64,000 bases of DNA. Source: Chondrilla cf. caribensis (Eukaryota > Porifera > Demospongiae > Chondrillida > Chondrillidae). The position numbers and the translations under genes are program-made. The notes beneath the pieces were generated by a model. That model was not told the origin of the DNA and made no database searches. It saw nothing but the letters and a program-made list of their open reading frames with translations. The stretch is from assembly GCA_964020155.1 (NCBI GenBank), contig OZ026565.1, positions 2,258,501 through 2,322,500 of the forward strand, in the 5' to 3' direction. Position 1 is the stretch's first letter; each line of letters begins with the position of its first letter. Shown here in pieces: positions 13,176 through 26,300 of the stretch.

Positions 13176-13505
13176 ATGGCAGAAGCAACAGCAAGATCAG
13201 TGAGGCCGCCACCTAGTTACGCCAGGTTGTACCATTTGCGACATCAATTTCCCTGGCTGGTATTTGCTTGGGGTCCATCTGCGACAGAACTTTATATATA
13301 CTGTTGCAGATGCACTTTGCAGAGGAAGAAGACCACTCTTACTTATCCAGGTCCGTATTTGACGCGTATACTGTACAATATAAGCTACTTTCACCTTATC
13401 CATAAATACACAGGAAAGCTGATAACAGCGAAACCCAGAGCGACCGTTGTTACTCTTCTGGAAACCCACGAAAGAAAGTATCATAGAACACGGAGAGAAC
13501 AATAG
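13176..13505 (+). CDS. 109-codon plus-strand ORF, unassigned
   Basis: The ORF starts MAEATARSVRPPPSYARLYH and has a basic, Arg-rich end (THERKYHRTRREQ). The middle has a small Cys cluster (CCRCT) after GPSATELYIY, faintly like the start of a BED-type zinc finger in transposon-derived proteins. There is no counterpart in the right-hand spacer and no clear splice signals. It could be a first exon, a transposon remnant or chance. Low confidence. Confidence 0.25.
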   Translation: MAEATARSVRPPPSYARLYHLRHQFPWLVFAWGPSATELYIYCCRCTLQRKKTTLTYPGPYLTRILYNISYFHLIHKYTGKLITAKPRATVVTLLETHERKYHRTRREQ

Positions 13506-13625
13506 TACTATGCTACGTTATAATATTAAATACGTATAATATTATTGCCAGTCTGTATATTATTATAATGATACTCACACGCATGAAAGCCTATAATATA
13601 CATTTAGTTTTGGGCTCACCAGTAC

Positions 13626-13816
13626 TGTAGGAAGAACGACCCCCATCGCTGTTGTATTTTACGACGTGAGGTTAGGATTAGGGTTATGTTTACTTTGTAA
13701 ATTGTATTGATGTGAGAGATGCACTGATATAAATTCAAGCCAACCGTATTTAGCTATATCCTTAACCCTAACCTTGCTATAGAATACAACGGCGCTGGGG
13801 GGTTGTTCTTCCTACA
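13626..13816. mobile_element. 191-bp TIR element with telomere-like motifs
   Basis: The ends are inverted repeats of about 37 bp, TGTAGGAAGAAC(G/A)ACCCCC.. and ..GGGGGGTTGTTCTTCCTACA, including GTTGTATT.TA / TA.AATACAAC. Just inside them lie opposed telomere-like words, GGTTAGGATTAGGGTTA at 13671-13687 and TTAACCCTAACC at about 13762. It has MITE-like size and structure with no coding capacity. Confidence 0.65.
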
Positions 13817-13829
13817 TGATCCGGGTAGA

Positions 13830-15110
13830 CACTTCATTGCTCAGTAGAACAGCTGACTAGACATTCAATCAACAGTCGAAGGTGACGTTATAATATAAAC
13901 GCAGATAGCCGAGCCTTCCAAACTGACTTTAAAGGGTGCTCGAAAATCGAAAAAGGCGGATTTCCCTGGCAAGAATCGGGAGCGTTGAGCCAATCACCAG
14001 AATTGTCAGCATGTACTCTATACGTGTCCGGGTTGACAATTTTGGTTTGGGGTTGGTTAGCAATGGTTCTCGAGGATTATAGACTATGATGAGATATTCC
14101 CATATTAATGTATAGCATACATCATTGTCACTTTAATCGCAAATGGCGGCTGTTATGTAAACGTCATGAGAATAAAATTTAGATGAATAAAATCCTTATA
14201 AGATCAAAAACAACATGGTGAGTTGACCTTATTAATGCAGACTTTAATAATAAATATAATGCAATAAAATACAAGATTTGTCTTGAAAACTGGTCTTTTA
14301 TCAGAGTTATTTGTCACCTGTAGGTGTAGAATGCACAAATAATGAGCACAATAACCTCATATGGGTAGAGGATCGAGCGAGAGGACCGCGTACCACGTGC
14401 ATGGTAGAAGAAAAATGGCCGGACAACAGGTCGAGAAAGTCTGACTGCGACTACGGCTACAAAAGCAACCGTTGCGCCGAGTCTGTTACAAGTAACATTT
14501 GCTTGCGATTCAAACGTCTGTTGATTGATTAGAAAATTTGTGGTTCGAATAATATTATAGTCGTAGCCTGACTCTGTGAAGGGAAAGACGGAGAATATTA
14601 CAGCTACACTCGACACTTTAATTTAACGAGAAATTGAAGTTATATCAGACAAAAATAAACCACGTATAAGCGGACTGTTCGATCATTGAAGCCCTGTTGG
14701 AATGTATCAAGAATTAAGTAACACATTCAGCGATTCTTTTGTAAGTTTCGATCGAAAAAGAGTGACGTCAAAATTTGCATGACATTATGTTATTTGATTT
14801 TACTTCTTGCCACTATATTATATCCATTTAGTTTTTGTATGAAATCTGATACCATAATATTATTATAATTATAATATTTTAGTATGTAATAATCATTATA
14901 ATACTATAAATATACAGTTGCACAAGGGTATAATATTATACACGTGTTGATATAATACTGAACTATAATAATCATTAATTAATTAGCCATGGCAACCTGA
15001 ATTTGCAATTAATGTGCATGGCAATCATAATATGAAGCTACTAAGTTAGTTACTCAGTACTACATAGTTATTGGTTTTAATTTGCAGTTCTCATGTTCTG
15101 TTGGTGAGGT
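13830..15110. other. Spacer between copy B 3' end and left spacer, no gene recognised
   Basis: Two overlapping opposite-strand ORFs (14311-14532 plus, 14314-14616 minus) show no recognisable motif and no conservation. The segment 14990-15110 aligns with 44500-44616 just past the copy C stop codon, so it probably includes the 3' UTR and downstream region of copy B. Confidence 0.4.
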
Positions 15111-15242
15111 TCATCCGTTAAGGCAATATCTTAGGCGGAAGTCACATCCTGGGAGGTTTGTCTTCTTATAGTAGTCACAGAGGTCTCTCATGTCATTGAA
15201 GTACTTCTCGTTGTCAACAGAATATGTAGAAGTCCTTTCACT
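15111..15242 (-). CDS. Copy B last exon: SH2 domain second half and stop
   Basis: The exon follows acceptor CTCTGACAG in phase 0. It encodes 43 codons, including TYSVDNEKYFNDM and RDLCDYYKKTNLPGC, then a stop. This fits the later strands and the second helix (consensus F.s..eL..yY....lp) of an SH2 domain. The counterpart in copy C is 44617-44748. Orphan relatives are at 10312-10432 and 42496-42687. The protein ends within ten residues of the SH2 core. Confidence 0.75.
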   Translation of the reverse strand, partial: SERTSTYSVDNEKYFNDMRDLCDYYKKTNLPGCDFRLRYCLNG

Positions 15243-18200
15243 CTGTCAGAGGAAGCAAAAGAATATTATAGTTCTATGATATAACTATCAATCTGAAGTA
15301 GAAAGGTTTTAACAGTAAAATTAGAGATAATTCAAATACTGCTCAAAACCGCCACTGATCTAATTTGAAATAGTAAATTAAATGTAGTATACATTAACAC
15401 TGCATGCAGTTTATTCATCAAGGTTACTTTTGCAGCCAGTTATCAAGCACAATAAATAGTACTATGTCTACACATATTTGTTGAGCCATTCTGGCCACAG
15501 TACTGGTGCAGATACATAAGCGTGTCCCTGGAGGGGAATTACTAATGGTTGAAACTGTATTCAATTTTCATTAATCCACTGCGATTTAATGAGGAAAATT
15601 GTGGGAAATCAAGGAAATTTGGCAACCTATATCCAGATATATACATGTTTTTATGGACCTCTCTCATTATCAATTGAAGTGAAGCCTGTATTAATTGTAA
15701 CCGATTATACGCCAATGATGCCAATTGGCGTAAGTACGGTAAATGGCCAAGGATGCCAATTGGCATCATAACAATAGAAAGCAGATAACCCAATATATCT
15801 CGGCTGAGGAAGCTTCTATCGACCCAAATTGTCATTGACTATAGCTCTATTACCAAACTACTGCCTAATAATAGAATGATTGTCTTGAAATAACAAATGA
15901 ACTGATTTGATCGAATCAAAGCAAGGGAAATATTCTCTAATAGCAATAGAATGACCGTCTGGAGAAAATGAATGAAGAAATTTGATTGAAATTGATGGAG
16001 TTATCATCTAACGAGGCACACAAAACTCCATTGAACATGTAGCTGCAAATTCGGTACTGGCTCTTATTTGTAGACGGATGCTTCTCTGCAGTATAGACAC
16101 TCGCAACGTCGTATCTTCATTCAGGTATGTTATTGATTCCATTTAGGCTAAAATGTAAAGGTTCTTATTTCAAACACGTGGCGAGACAAATCACACCTGC
16201 TCAACAAATTCAATTTGGCCACGATGGGTCATGTGCTACAATGACATCATGGCACATAATCAGTTAAAGGACATTCTGTATTTGTGCACAGACATGACCT
16301 TGGAAGTAAGGGTGTGGCAGGTTATAACAACATCCACTTAATAAAAGTGAGCCAATATATATGATCAACATTAGCCAGATTACAACATTCATCTGCAAAT
16401 GACTATCAAATGGACAAACAGATTTGAAAAAATTGTGGGTCCTGATACCCGAGGGGTAATTTTGACATTGTGGTCCACAGGAAAGGTATAGATAGATTTG
16501 AGGTTGTTAGCTTATTAAGTATTAGCCACAGGGTACAGAATCCAACGTTTTTTTTTTCCAATTGTCTTCAGAAGGCCAATCAAAGCCAGTGAGCAAGAAT
16601 CCAAATTATAATCTGTTGTCATTTGGCATGTTTCAGTAGAATGAACATGTTTAATATTTACATTTGAAATTTCCTATGGAAATCGGTGTAGGTATTTTGT
16701 TGTCAATAATATAGTGGCTAAAGTACCTCTGGCAGGTTTGTAGCAGATATACAGACACTTTGACTTTGATTAGGCTTGATTGTTAACACAAGGGCTTTGC
16801 CCTCACAATCAACCCAAAGTGTCTGTATATCCTCTACAGCCCTACCTGATTGAGGTGTTCCAGTTATTATGTAGTATGTTTCTATTATTATAATATAAAA
16901 TTATATAAATGTATACTTATTCTCACACAGCAATGATAATATAATAATAGTTGATCACTGAGTTGCTAGGCAACAAATTGGGAAATTTTAATAACAATTA
17001 CAAGTGTGCACTAGTAATGGAAGTGTGCAAATATGTAGTGCAGATATTTACACACTTCGCACTTTGATCTACCCATGTGACATAATATTATTATACCACA
17101 TATTTTGTATTTATTTTGGTACATTGTGAGAATCTGGGACATTCACTAATCCATGTGGTACATGTTATACCACTGAAAAATCCACAAATGTCCCAAATTA
17201 TATTGGACAGTTGTGCTTGATGGTCCATTACAACTTATACTAGGTGATATATATACTTTTAAATATCCCATTTCCCAATCTTGCACACAATAATACACAT
17301 TAATTCAGATGGAGGAATGCACATATAGGCTGACACTCCTATGTATGTTGTTACAATAATGTATTGTGTAACTAGTACATCTCCCATTGTTAACAATACC
17401 ATTGAGGGAAACTACCCATCAGAATCAAACAGGTTATTTCATATGCTGTCCAATTATTATTTAACTGTTATACAGATTTGCAGCTGTGTTATGACATTAT
17501 CAGATAGAAACAGTAAACATTGCTTGTTTTTTGTCAATTCTCAAGTGATGAATCTAGTTATTGGCCTAAACTGGCTCAAAATGAGGAAGCCAATAACATG
17601 TTGACACATAATTTGACTGAATTCCAGCTGATATCTTATTATGGACATATCAACAATTGACCACTTTACAGTCAACACAGACTCATGTCTGCACAATGTC
17701 CTAAAATGTTACAAATTATGCTCAATTGTTTGTTAAGTGGGCATGTAAGGGTCACTAATAGTTGACTCTACCTGGGTAGGGTCCACAAATTTGGTGACCC
17801 TACCTGGAGTTGTGCTTGTTTACTGTAAATTTATGAAGCAGCTGATAGAAATGCATAACAAATCACACAAAATCCAGTACTGTTAAATAATAATTGGAAG
17901 GTATATAAAATAACATGTTATCAGTAGATTCCTCACAGTATATAAAGGTTTCATTATAGGGATATTAAGTATATCAAGTAATGTAATCAATCACAATGCA
18001 CCTGGACCATGCCCATAGAGAGTCAAATATATCGCACTGACCAAGGTTAGAACAGATATTAGTTAAAAACAACTAGTTAACACACCTTCCTTTGATGAAT
18101 ATCAAAATGAGTGCATTTCCCTTCATTCCAAATACTCAACACAAGCTCCGATAAAGAGGGTGAGCTTGTCCTCACAATATATGCTCCATTGCGACCATCT

Positions 18201-18492
18201 GATTTCAGTTCACTATACAAGAGTGTGGAAAACTTGGAATAGAATAATGTACATAAATTACACAAGTAATTCGAGTTTAAAAACTCGTGGGGCTGCCGCC
18301 CCCCGCACTCGAATTACTTGGCGTCTTTGTTAGGTTTAGAAGAACCTTCGCTGAAGTTAGTACGTTCGGCGGAGCTTCAGCGCACGAATTCTAGCCCAAT
18401 TTCAAATTGTCAGCGTTCGAAATCGGCCATCTTTATTTCGCGCAATATAAATTCTAATATAAATTCATTGTTGCGGTTACGCGTAGGAACAC

Positions 18493-18547
<55 letters not shown>

Positions 18548-21500
18548 GACGAGCGTTACATACCGGAAGTCGAAATGAAAACAATATAGGGGCTGCCTGT
18601 GGCAGCCCCTAAAAATAATAATATACCTGTGCTAACAGAATGCAACCTATTTAATTTTGGCAATAGGCTCAGGTCATTGTACTGTACATTTATACGCTGG
18701 TCAAGTGCATGAGGAGTGTTAATTCTCAATAACATCAAATGAAATTAAAAAAACAGACTGGAGTACATCTCCCACATGTAGGAAGTGAGGTACATCACTT
18801 CCCACCACACCTTGATTCCCAGTGAAACATTCTTCAATCACCTTTCAATTTGCACTACTAGAAACAGCTAATAGACTAAGTATACACTCAAGGTCTTCCT
18901 TATCTTGAAGTAGTAGTGTAGTATATAGTTGCAAATGGGGAATATTGAGCAAGAACATAAACCTAAAATTTCAATGTATCAACCAAAAGGAGAAAAAGGG
19001 ATCAATACCAAAAGGAAAAGTGTCAATATGTTAACAAACCATGTTAATTATTGAAGAGTTGTTGACATGTAGGAAAAGCAGCCCCTCAAGATAAATGGTT
19101 TTGAGGAGTGTCATTCTGCTATTTATTGCACACTGCTCTAGGTCTTCCTTAGCTGTTGATTCATCCACGTACGATTGGAAAAGATTCTAATAACTGCAGT
19201 GGGCTTTTACGAAACACTTAAGATAAAGATTTGTCACTTACTCTATTGATTAGTCTGAATATTCTATATTTTTGTCAGCATTGGCAATTGTGATCAATAG
19301 TGCTCTATTCTAATCAAAAGACAAAAATTTCTGTGTACTGAGGGTGATGAATTTTATAGAGAATACGGTATAGAGGATATTATTTGATTATGTCATAATA
19401 ATAGTGTCCACCATGCATCTTGAGTGGCAATATCATACATACAAAGCATACAATTGGAAGGAAGAACCACAAAGGGTTTGAAAGCATTGCTAAAGACAGT
19501 TATTGTCTAAAAACTTCATTAGGTGACAACTATTTGCACTTGGTGTCTTCTCTGAAGCTGGTTACTTGTAGTGATCCACATACACTGGTTGCATACGAGG
19601 GGTGGTTTGCCACAGAGGTGGCATGTACTACTATCCACTCTTAGACTAATGATTATGTAGGGGGTGAATTATTAGCTTACTCTTCAGCTTCCTTTGCAAT
19701 TAGGTTCAATGGCTTATTGGGATCACCGATCTAGGTAAGACAAAAGCACAGGCAATATAATAAACTGAACATTATCATAAACATGCTACAAGGTAACAAC
19801 TTACTCCCTGAGAATCACATGAATGGATGTAGAGTGGTCATTGAAGTAAGGACGAATGAGGGAGGAGTCAAAATACAGACAATTGAAACAACATCTCATT
19901 ATCATAAACATGCTACAAGGCAACAACTCACAGTCTGAGAATCACATGAATGGATGTAGAGTGTTCATTGAAGTAAGGACGAATGAGGGAGGAGTCAATA
20001 TACAGACAATTGAAACAACATCTCATTATCATAAACATGCTACAAGACAACAACTCACCAACTGAGAATCACATGAATGGATGTAGAGTGTTCATTGAAG
20101 TAAGTACGAATGAGGGAGGAGTCAATATACAGACAATTGAAACAACACCACATTATCATAAACATGTTACAAGGCAACAACTCACAATCTGAGAATCACA
20201 TGAATGGATGTAGAGTGGTCATTGAAGTAAGGACGAATGAGGAAGGAGTCAATATATAGACAATTGAAACAACATCACATTATCATAAACATGCTACAAG
20301 GCAACAACTCACAGTCTGAGAATCACATGAATGGATGTAGAGTGTTCATTGAAGTAAGGACGGATGAGGGAGGAATCAAAATACAGACAATTGAAACAAC
20401 ATCACATTATCATAAACATGCTACAAGGCAACAACTCACTCCCTGAGAATCACATGAATGGATGTAGAGTGGTCATTGAAGTAAGGACGAATGAGGGAGG
20501 AGTCAAAATACAGACAAGTGAAACAACATCACATTATCATAAACATGCTACAAGGCAACAACTCACAGACTGAGAATCACATGAATGGTTGTAGAGTGGT
20601 CATTGAAGTAAGGATGGATGAGGGAGGAATCAAAATACAGACAATTGAAACAACATCACATTATCATAAACATGCTACAAGGCAACAACTCACTCCCTGA
20701 GAATCACATGAATGGATGTAGAGTGGTCATTGAAGTAAGGACGAATGAGGGAGGAGTCAAAATACAGACAATTGAAACAACACCACATTATCATAAACAT
20801 GCTACAAGGCAACAACTCACCCACTGCGAATCACATAAATGGATGTAGAGTGGTCATTGAAGTAAGGACGAATGAGGGAGGCATCAAAATACAGACAATT
20901 GAAACAACATCACATTATCATAAACATGCTACAAGGCAACAACTCACAGTCTGAGAATCACATGAATGGATGTAGAGTGGTCATTGAAGTAAGGACGAAT
21001 GAGGGAGGAGTCAAAATACAGACAATTGAAACAACATCACATTATCATAAACATGCTACAAGACAACAACTCACCAACTGAGAATCACATGAATGGATGT
21101 AGAGTGGTCATTGAAGTAAGGACGAATGAGGAAGGAGTCAATATACAGACAATTGAAACAACATCACATTATCATAAACATGCTACAAGGCAACAACTCA
21201 CAGTCTGAGAATCACATGAATGGATGTAGAGTGGTCATTGAAGTAAGGACGAATGAGGGAGGAGTCAATATACAGACAATTGAAACAACATCACATTATC
21301 ATAAACATGCTACAAGGCAACAACTCACAATCTGAGAATCACATGAATGGATGTAGAGTAGTCATTGAAGTAAGGACGAATGAGGGAGGAGTCAAAATAC
21401 AGACAATTGAAACAACATCACATTATCATAAACATGCTACAAGGCAACAACTCACTCCCTGAGAATCACATGAATGGATGTAGAGTGGTCATTGAAGTAA

Positions 21501-23053
21501 GGACAAATGAGGGAGGAGTCAATTTACAGACAATTGAAACAACATCACATTATCATAAACATGCTACAAGGTAACAACTCACTTTCTGAGAATCACATGA
21601 ATGGATGTAGAGTGGTCATTGAAGTAAGGACGAATGAGGGAGGAGTCAAAATACAGACAATTGAAACAACATCACATTATCATAAACATGCTACAAGGCA
21701 ACAACTCACTTCCTGAGAATCACATGAATGGATGTAGAGTGGTCATTGAAGTAAGGACAAATGAGGGAGGAGTCAATTTACAGACAATTGAAACAACATC
21801 ACATTATCATAAACATGCTACAAGGCAACAACTCACAATCTGAGAATCACATGAATGGATGTAGAGTAGTCATTGAAGTAAGGACGAATGAGGGAGGAGT
21901 CAAAATACAGACAATTGAAACAACATCACATTATCATAAACATGCTACAAGGTAACAACTCACTTTCTGAGAATCACATGAATGGATGTAGAGTGTTCAT
22001 TGAAGTAAGGACGGATGAGGGAGGAATCAAAATACAGACAATTGAAACAACATCACATTATCATAAACATGCTACAAGGCAACAACTCACATCCTGAGAA
22101 TCACATGAATGGATGTAGAGTGGTCATTGAAGTAAGGACGAATGAGGGAGGAGTCAATATACAGACAATAGAAACAACATCACATTATCATAAACATGCT
22201 ACAAGGCAACAACTCACAAACTGAGAATCACATGAATGGATGTAGAGTGGTCATTGAAATAAAGACAAATAATAGACATTTCACTCAACATTGACACATA
22301 TCATTTGATCAGAATACTCACTTTTGAACGTCGTTTTCCATACTGTTCTTCATCAATAGGTGACCTGCCAGCCTTTTTGTCTCCTCTGTGAACACTTTTC
22401 AAGTCCATATTTTCACGCTCACATTCGGTCATCCTACATGATGTTAGTGCATTTTGTAATATAAGTCATAACGTATCGCATCACATGCACACCACAATTG
22501 AATACCATAAAAATGGCAAATGTGCAAAATAGAAAAGTGGAAAATACTTATAGTATACAGAATTAATATACAATCCACATTTAGTGATATACAAAGAGTG
22601 ACCTTTGAGTGCTTTGAACGTCTCTTGGAAAACAGCATAATATGCATTCAAATTTGCCCATACAAACCTCTGAGTAGCCATATTTGATGCACAGAAAATC
22701 TGATCTAGCTCATCCTTTGAAAAGTGTTGTCTTTAAACTTCTCTTTCAAAAATGGTACATCTTTCCAAATATTACCTTTTCTAATTTCCTTACACAGAGA
22801 GTGTTCTAAAGTATGTTATGGATAATTTGAAGGTGTGGAATGATTCTCTGAAATGCCCACTGTACATGAGATGCATGGGAAGCCATATAATATATAAGTA
22901 TGCTACAGACTATCCCGTATATCACCACAGAGCTTTGGAAGGCATTTTGATATATGCATGCTCACAATATGTGTACAAATCCAAATACTTCAGGCAGCAC
23001 TAACTGGCTATACCTATATCTGTGAAGGTTATTGCAGATACAACTGTGGTATA

Positions 23054-23116
<63 letters not shown>

Positions 23117-23153
23117 TGTGTGTTTATGAATTCATTTGTGTGTGCGTGTGTGT

Positions 23154-23224
<71 letters not shown>

Positions 23225-23272
23225 TGCGTGCGTGTGTGTGTGTGTGTGTTTGTGTGTGTTTATGAGTTCATT

Positions 23273-23305
<33 letters not shown>

Positions 23306-26300
23306 TGTGTGTGTGTGTGTGTGCATGTGTACATATATCGGATAGAAGCACATTGATTTTTATGTATTCACACTTGTTCTCTTTCTTGCTTACATCAACA
23401 CTGCACACACCATCGCAATGGGTATAACAAAGAACAATTCACATACAGTACAGTGCATGGAAAGTTAATGTTACCGTTAACTACTAACTAACTATTAACG
23501 GTTACAGACAGGTATTACGTGTGTATTTAATACTTCATTGATATGTAATTAGTACGTACGTACGTATGTACATGTAATTTGAAATTGATCGTGTTCAGTG
23601 TCGAGAATGTTTTCATCAACTTGCTGCAAACAGCATACCATACAATTGTACTGCGAGAGAGGAGTGTCCTATGGAAAGCTTCCCAAACTTATTTGTGGCC
23701 AAAGAAAGTTATGAAATCCCAAAAAGAGAGTGTAGGTTACAATTGAAAAATACAAGAAATACACAACTATCTCTCATCTGCCTGGAAGTGGAAGATGCGA
23801 CAAACTGACTCTTGAAATGCTCAAAGTAATCAATGAGCAAATGGAAGCTGACAATAAAACCACTGTCTCTCAGCTAGTTAAACACTTGCTCAAGGTTTAA
23901 GCATCTCCCAACTTACAATCATACAGGTGTAAATAATATTCTTAAATGGGTTAGGGTGGGTGAATAAGTTTTGTCCCGTGAAATACCATACGGTACACTT
24001 TTCAAAGGATGAGTACATTTCAGATTGGAATAGTCTAGAATATCAAGTATGGCAGCTCAAAGGTTTGCGTGGGGCAAAATTTTGTCATTTTGTAAGAAAT
24101 GTAAAAAATGCCCTGTTAGGTCAGTCTCTGTATAGTGCTAAAACTGTTTGCAAACATTGTGCATCAATTGCTAATTCATTACACAAGTCACGTACATGAA
24201 AGAAAAACATTGTTGCTACATGTATATTCAAGTATGTAAGATCTCTGAGAGAGAACTTACATATTTGAGGTCATTTTGATAACAAACAACAGTAATTCAA
24301 GCCGTTCACAGTTGAAGTATAGAAAGGTATTGTGAGAAGAATATATGGACACTCACAAACATACATACCTTTTCTTTATTTGTGCCAATTCAGATTCAAC
24401 AGCCTCACATCTCCCCTTACTAGCAGTCAGTTCATCTCTTAGAACCACAATCTCTCTTTCCTTGGTATCTTTCATCTCTTTGTAGTTTGCTTTGGACTTA
24501 GTTAAGCTGTGCAATGAACCATTACAAGAATAATTTATAAGCGAAGACTACAGGGATACAGAATTTGCTTAAAATACACTAAATATGAGCTAAACTACAT
24601 TTATATACCCCTGAAAAGCAATGGAATATTTAGAGATTCCTAGAACAGTTCATTTTTACGTCAGACCGTAGTACATACATGGAATACAGAAGTACAGTTG
24701 TTTCTATGCTTAGGTGTGGAATATGGATTACATGTGACTGAGAGAATTGGAGCAGATGTCAGGTACATAATGTCTCCCACTATTGACACCATCATGGGCA
24801 ATCAATTTGAACAAAAGTTGGCTGTTTAGTCGAAGCACTTTTTAAAGAGTGCACCAGATCATAAAATTGTCCTTGTCAGTATACGGGTTAATGGAGGGAA
24901 ATGGCTAACAGTGAACAAAACCAGCTGAATTATCAATGAATTACTTTCCACCTTTGATGTGCTTTAGTTGGCCACTGATTATATTCTCAATAACTTCTCA
25001 CAGCTTTAATTTATGTTTCAAAGCTGTCAAATCCAATAAAATGCGACAGGTCATGTGTATATTTCATGTGTTATTCAGACTAGCTAACCCGGCAAATTAC
25101 TACTGAAGGCTGTATTCACTTAAGAATACCTCATATACATACAAAAGTTCAATGATCAGCTATTTCGCACATTCAATGACTTATGGAGTTGTATTATATT
25201 TTTGAAAAGTATTCCTCTATTGAAATAATCTATAAGATGTCGCATAGCCAAACAACCCTAGCTCTTTCCAAGTATTTATCCAGTCTTTCTATACCTGATA
25301 TCTGGGAGAGGTGACAATATTAATGACTTAGTGAGTTGAAATGTGTTCTGAAAGGCAGAGATGTAGACAAAATGCCTCCAAATTTCACAGCTTAAGTGTC
25401 AACAACTAGTAGGAGTCAATTTCACCAAGTGAAATTCTGATAGCCTATTCCACTGTCAACATATGCATTTTTATCTTTAATTAAAAAAAAAAAAACTCTA
25501 GCAGCATGCACATCTTGGGGAACAATTTGTTTGCAATGTAAATTAGATATCAATGTAGTGAATGCTTCAGGATCATCATAGGTACTTTGGAAGGTCAGCG
25601 ATGTCTCAACATTTTTCATAGGTCAACTAAGTGCTCACTTTCTTCAGCATGAAGTGACATCAAGCAAAACGTGAAATTTTCATCTTGAATTTCAAATCAC
25701 AAGTTGAGTTCCACAATATTCTTTTGAATATGAAAGGAGGGGGTTGCATGGGTTTGATCATGTTTTCGGCCATCATTTTCTTTCTGGTTCTAATGTACAC
25801 ATCATATGTGTGTTTTTAGTGTATTAACTCAAGGATGACAGAAACGTCTCATTATGCTGTCATCTTTCCAAGGGTATAATTCAATTAAGAATGAAATAAA
25901 TGTTTCTGGGGGCCAATTTTAATATTCACATAGCATGAACATCCAGATGTTCACAGTAGTGGTATGTACACACACGACAATTGAGCACTGTATCCCAAGG
26001 TCACTACCAAGATTCCATAAAGCAGTGCACTCATGGGTTGCAGGTCAAGTAAGTTGACTTTTAATTCAAATTAATTCCATAGTGCATATTTCAAGTTGGG
26101 TCCAACTGCTGGACCCAACTTGAAATATGATATAATAAATATAATAAATAGATACAGAAAGTAATGGTGTGTACTAACCTCTTTTTCACGGATACAAATT
26201 CAGACTCAATGGCTTCTTTGGCAACTTTCAACTCTTCATGTTCTGATCTTAATGCTGTAAACCTGTACATTTGCAGATAAAAGGATTGAGTAAACAAAAA

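Noticed and set aside
14311..14616. Overlapping ORFs on both strands as a gene
   Set aside because: No recognisable motif, no paralogue in the right spacer and no splice context.
18213..18225. Upstream acceptor CCAAG for the SH2 first-half exon of copy B
   Set aside because: It would enter in phase 0, while the preceding exon leaves phase 2. The TATAG acceptor fits the phase, and the exon then has equal length in copies B and C.
19805..22220. Hairpin CTCA-CNNNC-TGAG as the functional unit
   Set aside because: The stem is only four base pairs and follows automatically from an AG acceptor facing a GTGAG donor. It is not extended by flanking bases.
19856..22224. Series of 69-codon plus-strand ORFs (MREESKYRQLKQHHIIIN...) repeated every 127 bp, as a repeat protein or small-gene array
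   Set aside because: 127 is not divisible by three, so the frame shifts at every unit. Each frame ends at a stop, and the variable triplet falls at splice cores on the other strand. They are shadows of the tandem repeat.
19766..22266. CRISPR-like array (conserved repeat with variable spacers)
   Set aside because: The variable part is only 3 nt, the unit is 127 bp and the setting is a eukaryotic intron. Splice cores explain the pattern better.
22322..22433. ATG at the start of the basic-linker exon as the start of a separate SH2 gene
   Set aside because: The base before it completes an Arg codon from the coiled-coil cassette in both copies, and the acceptor CATGTAG is conserved. It is an internal exon.
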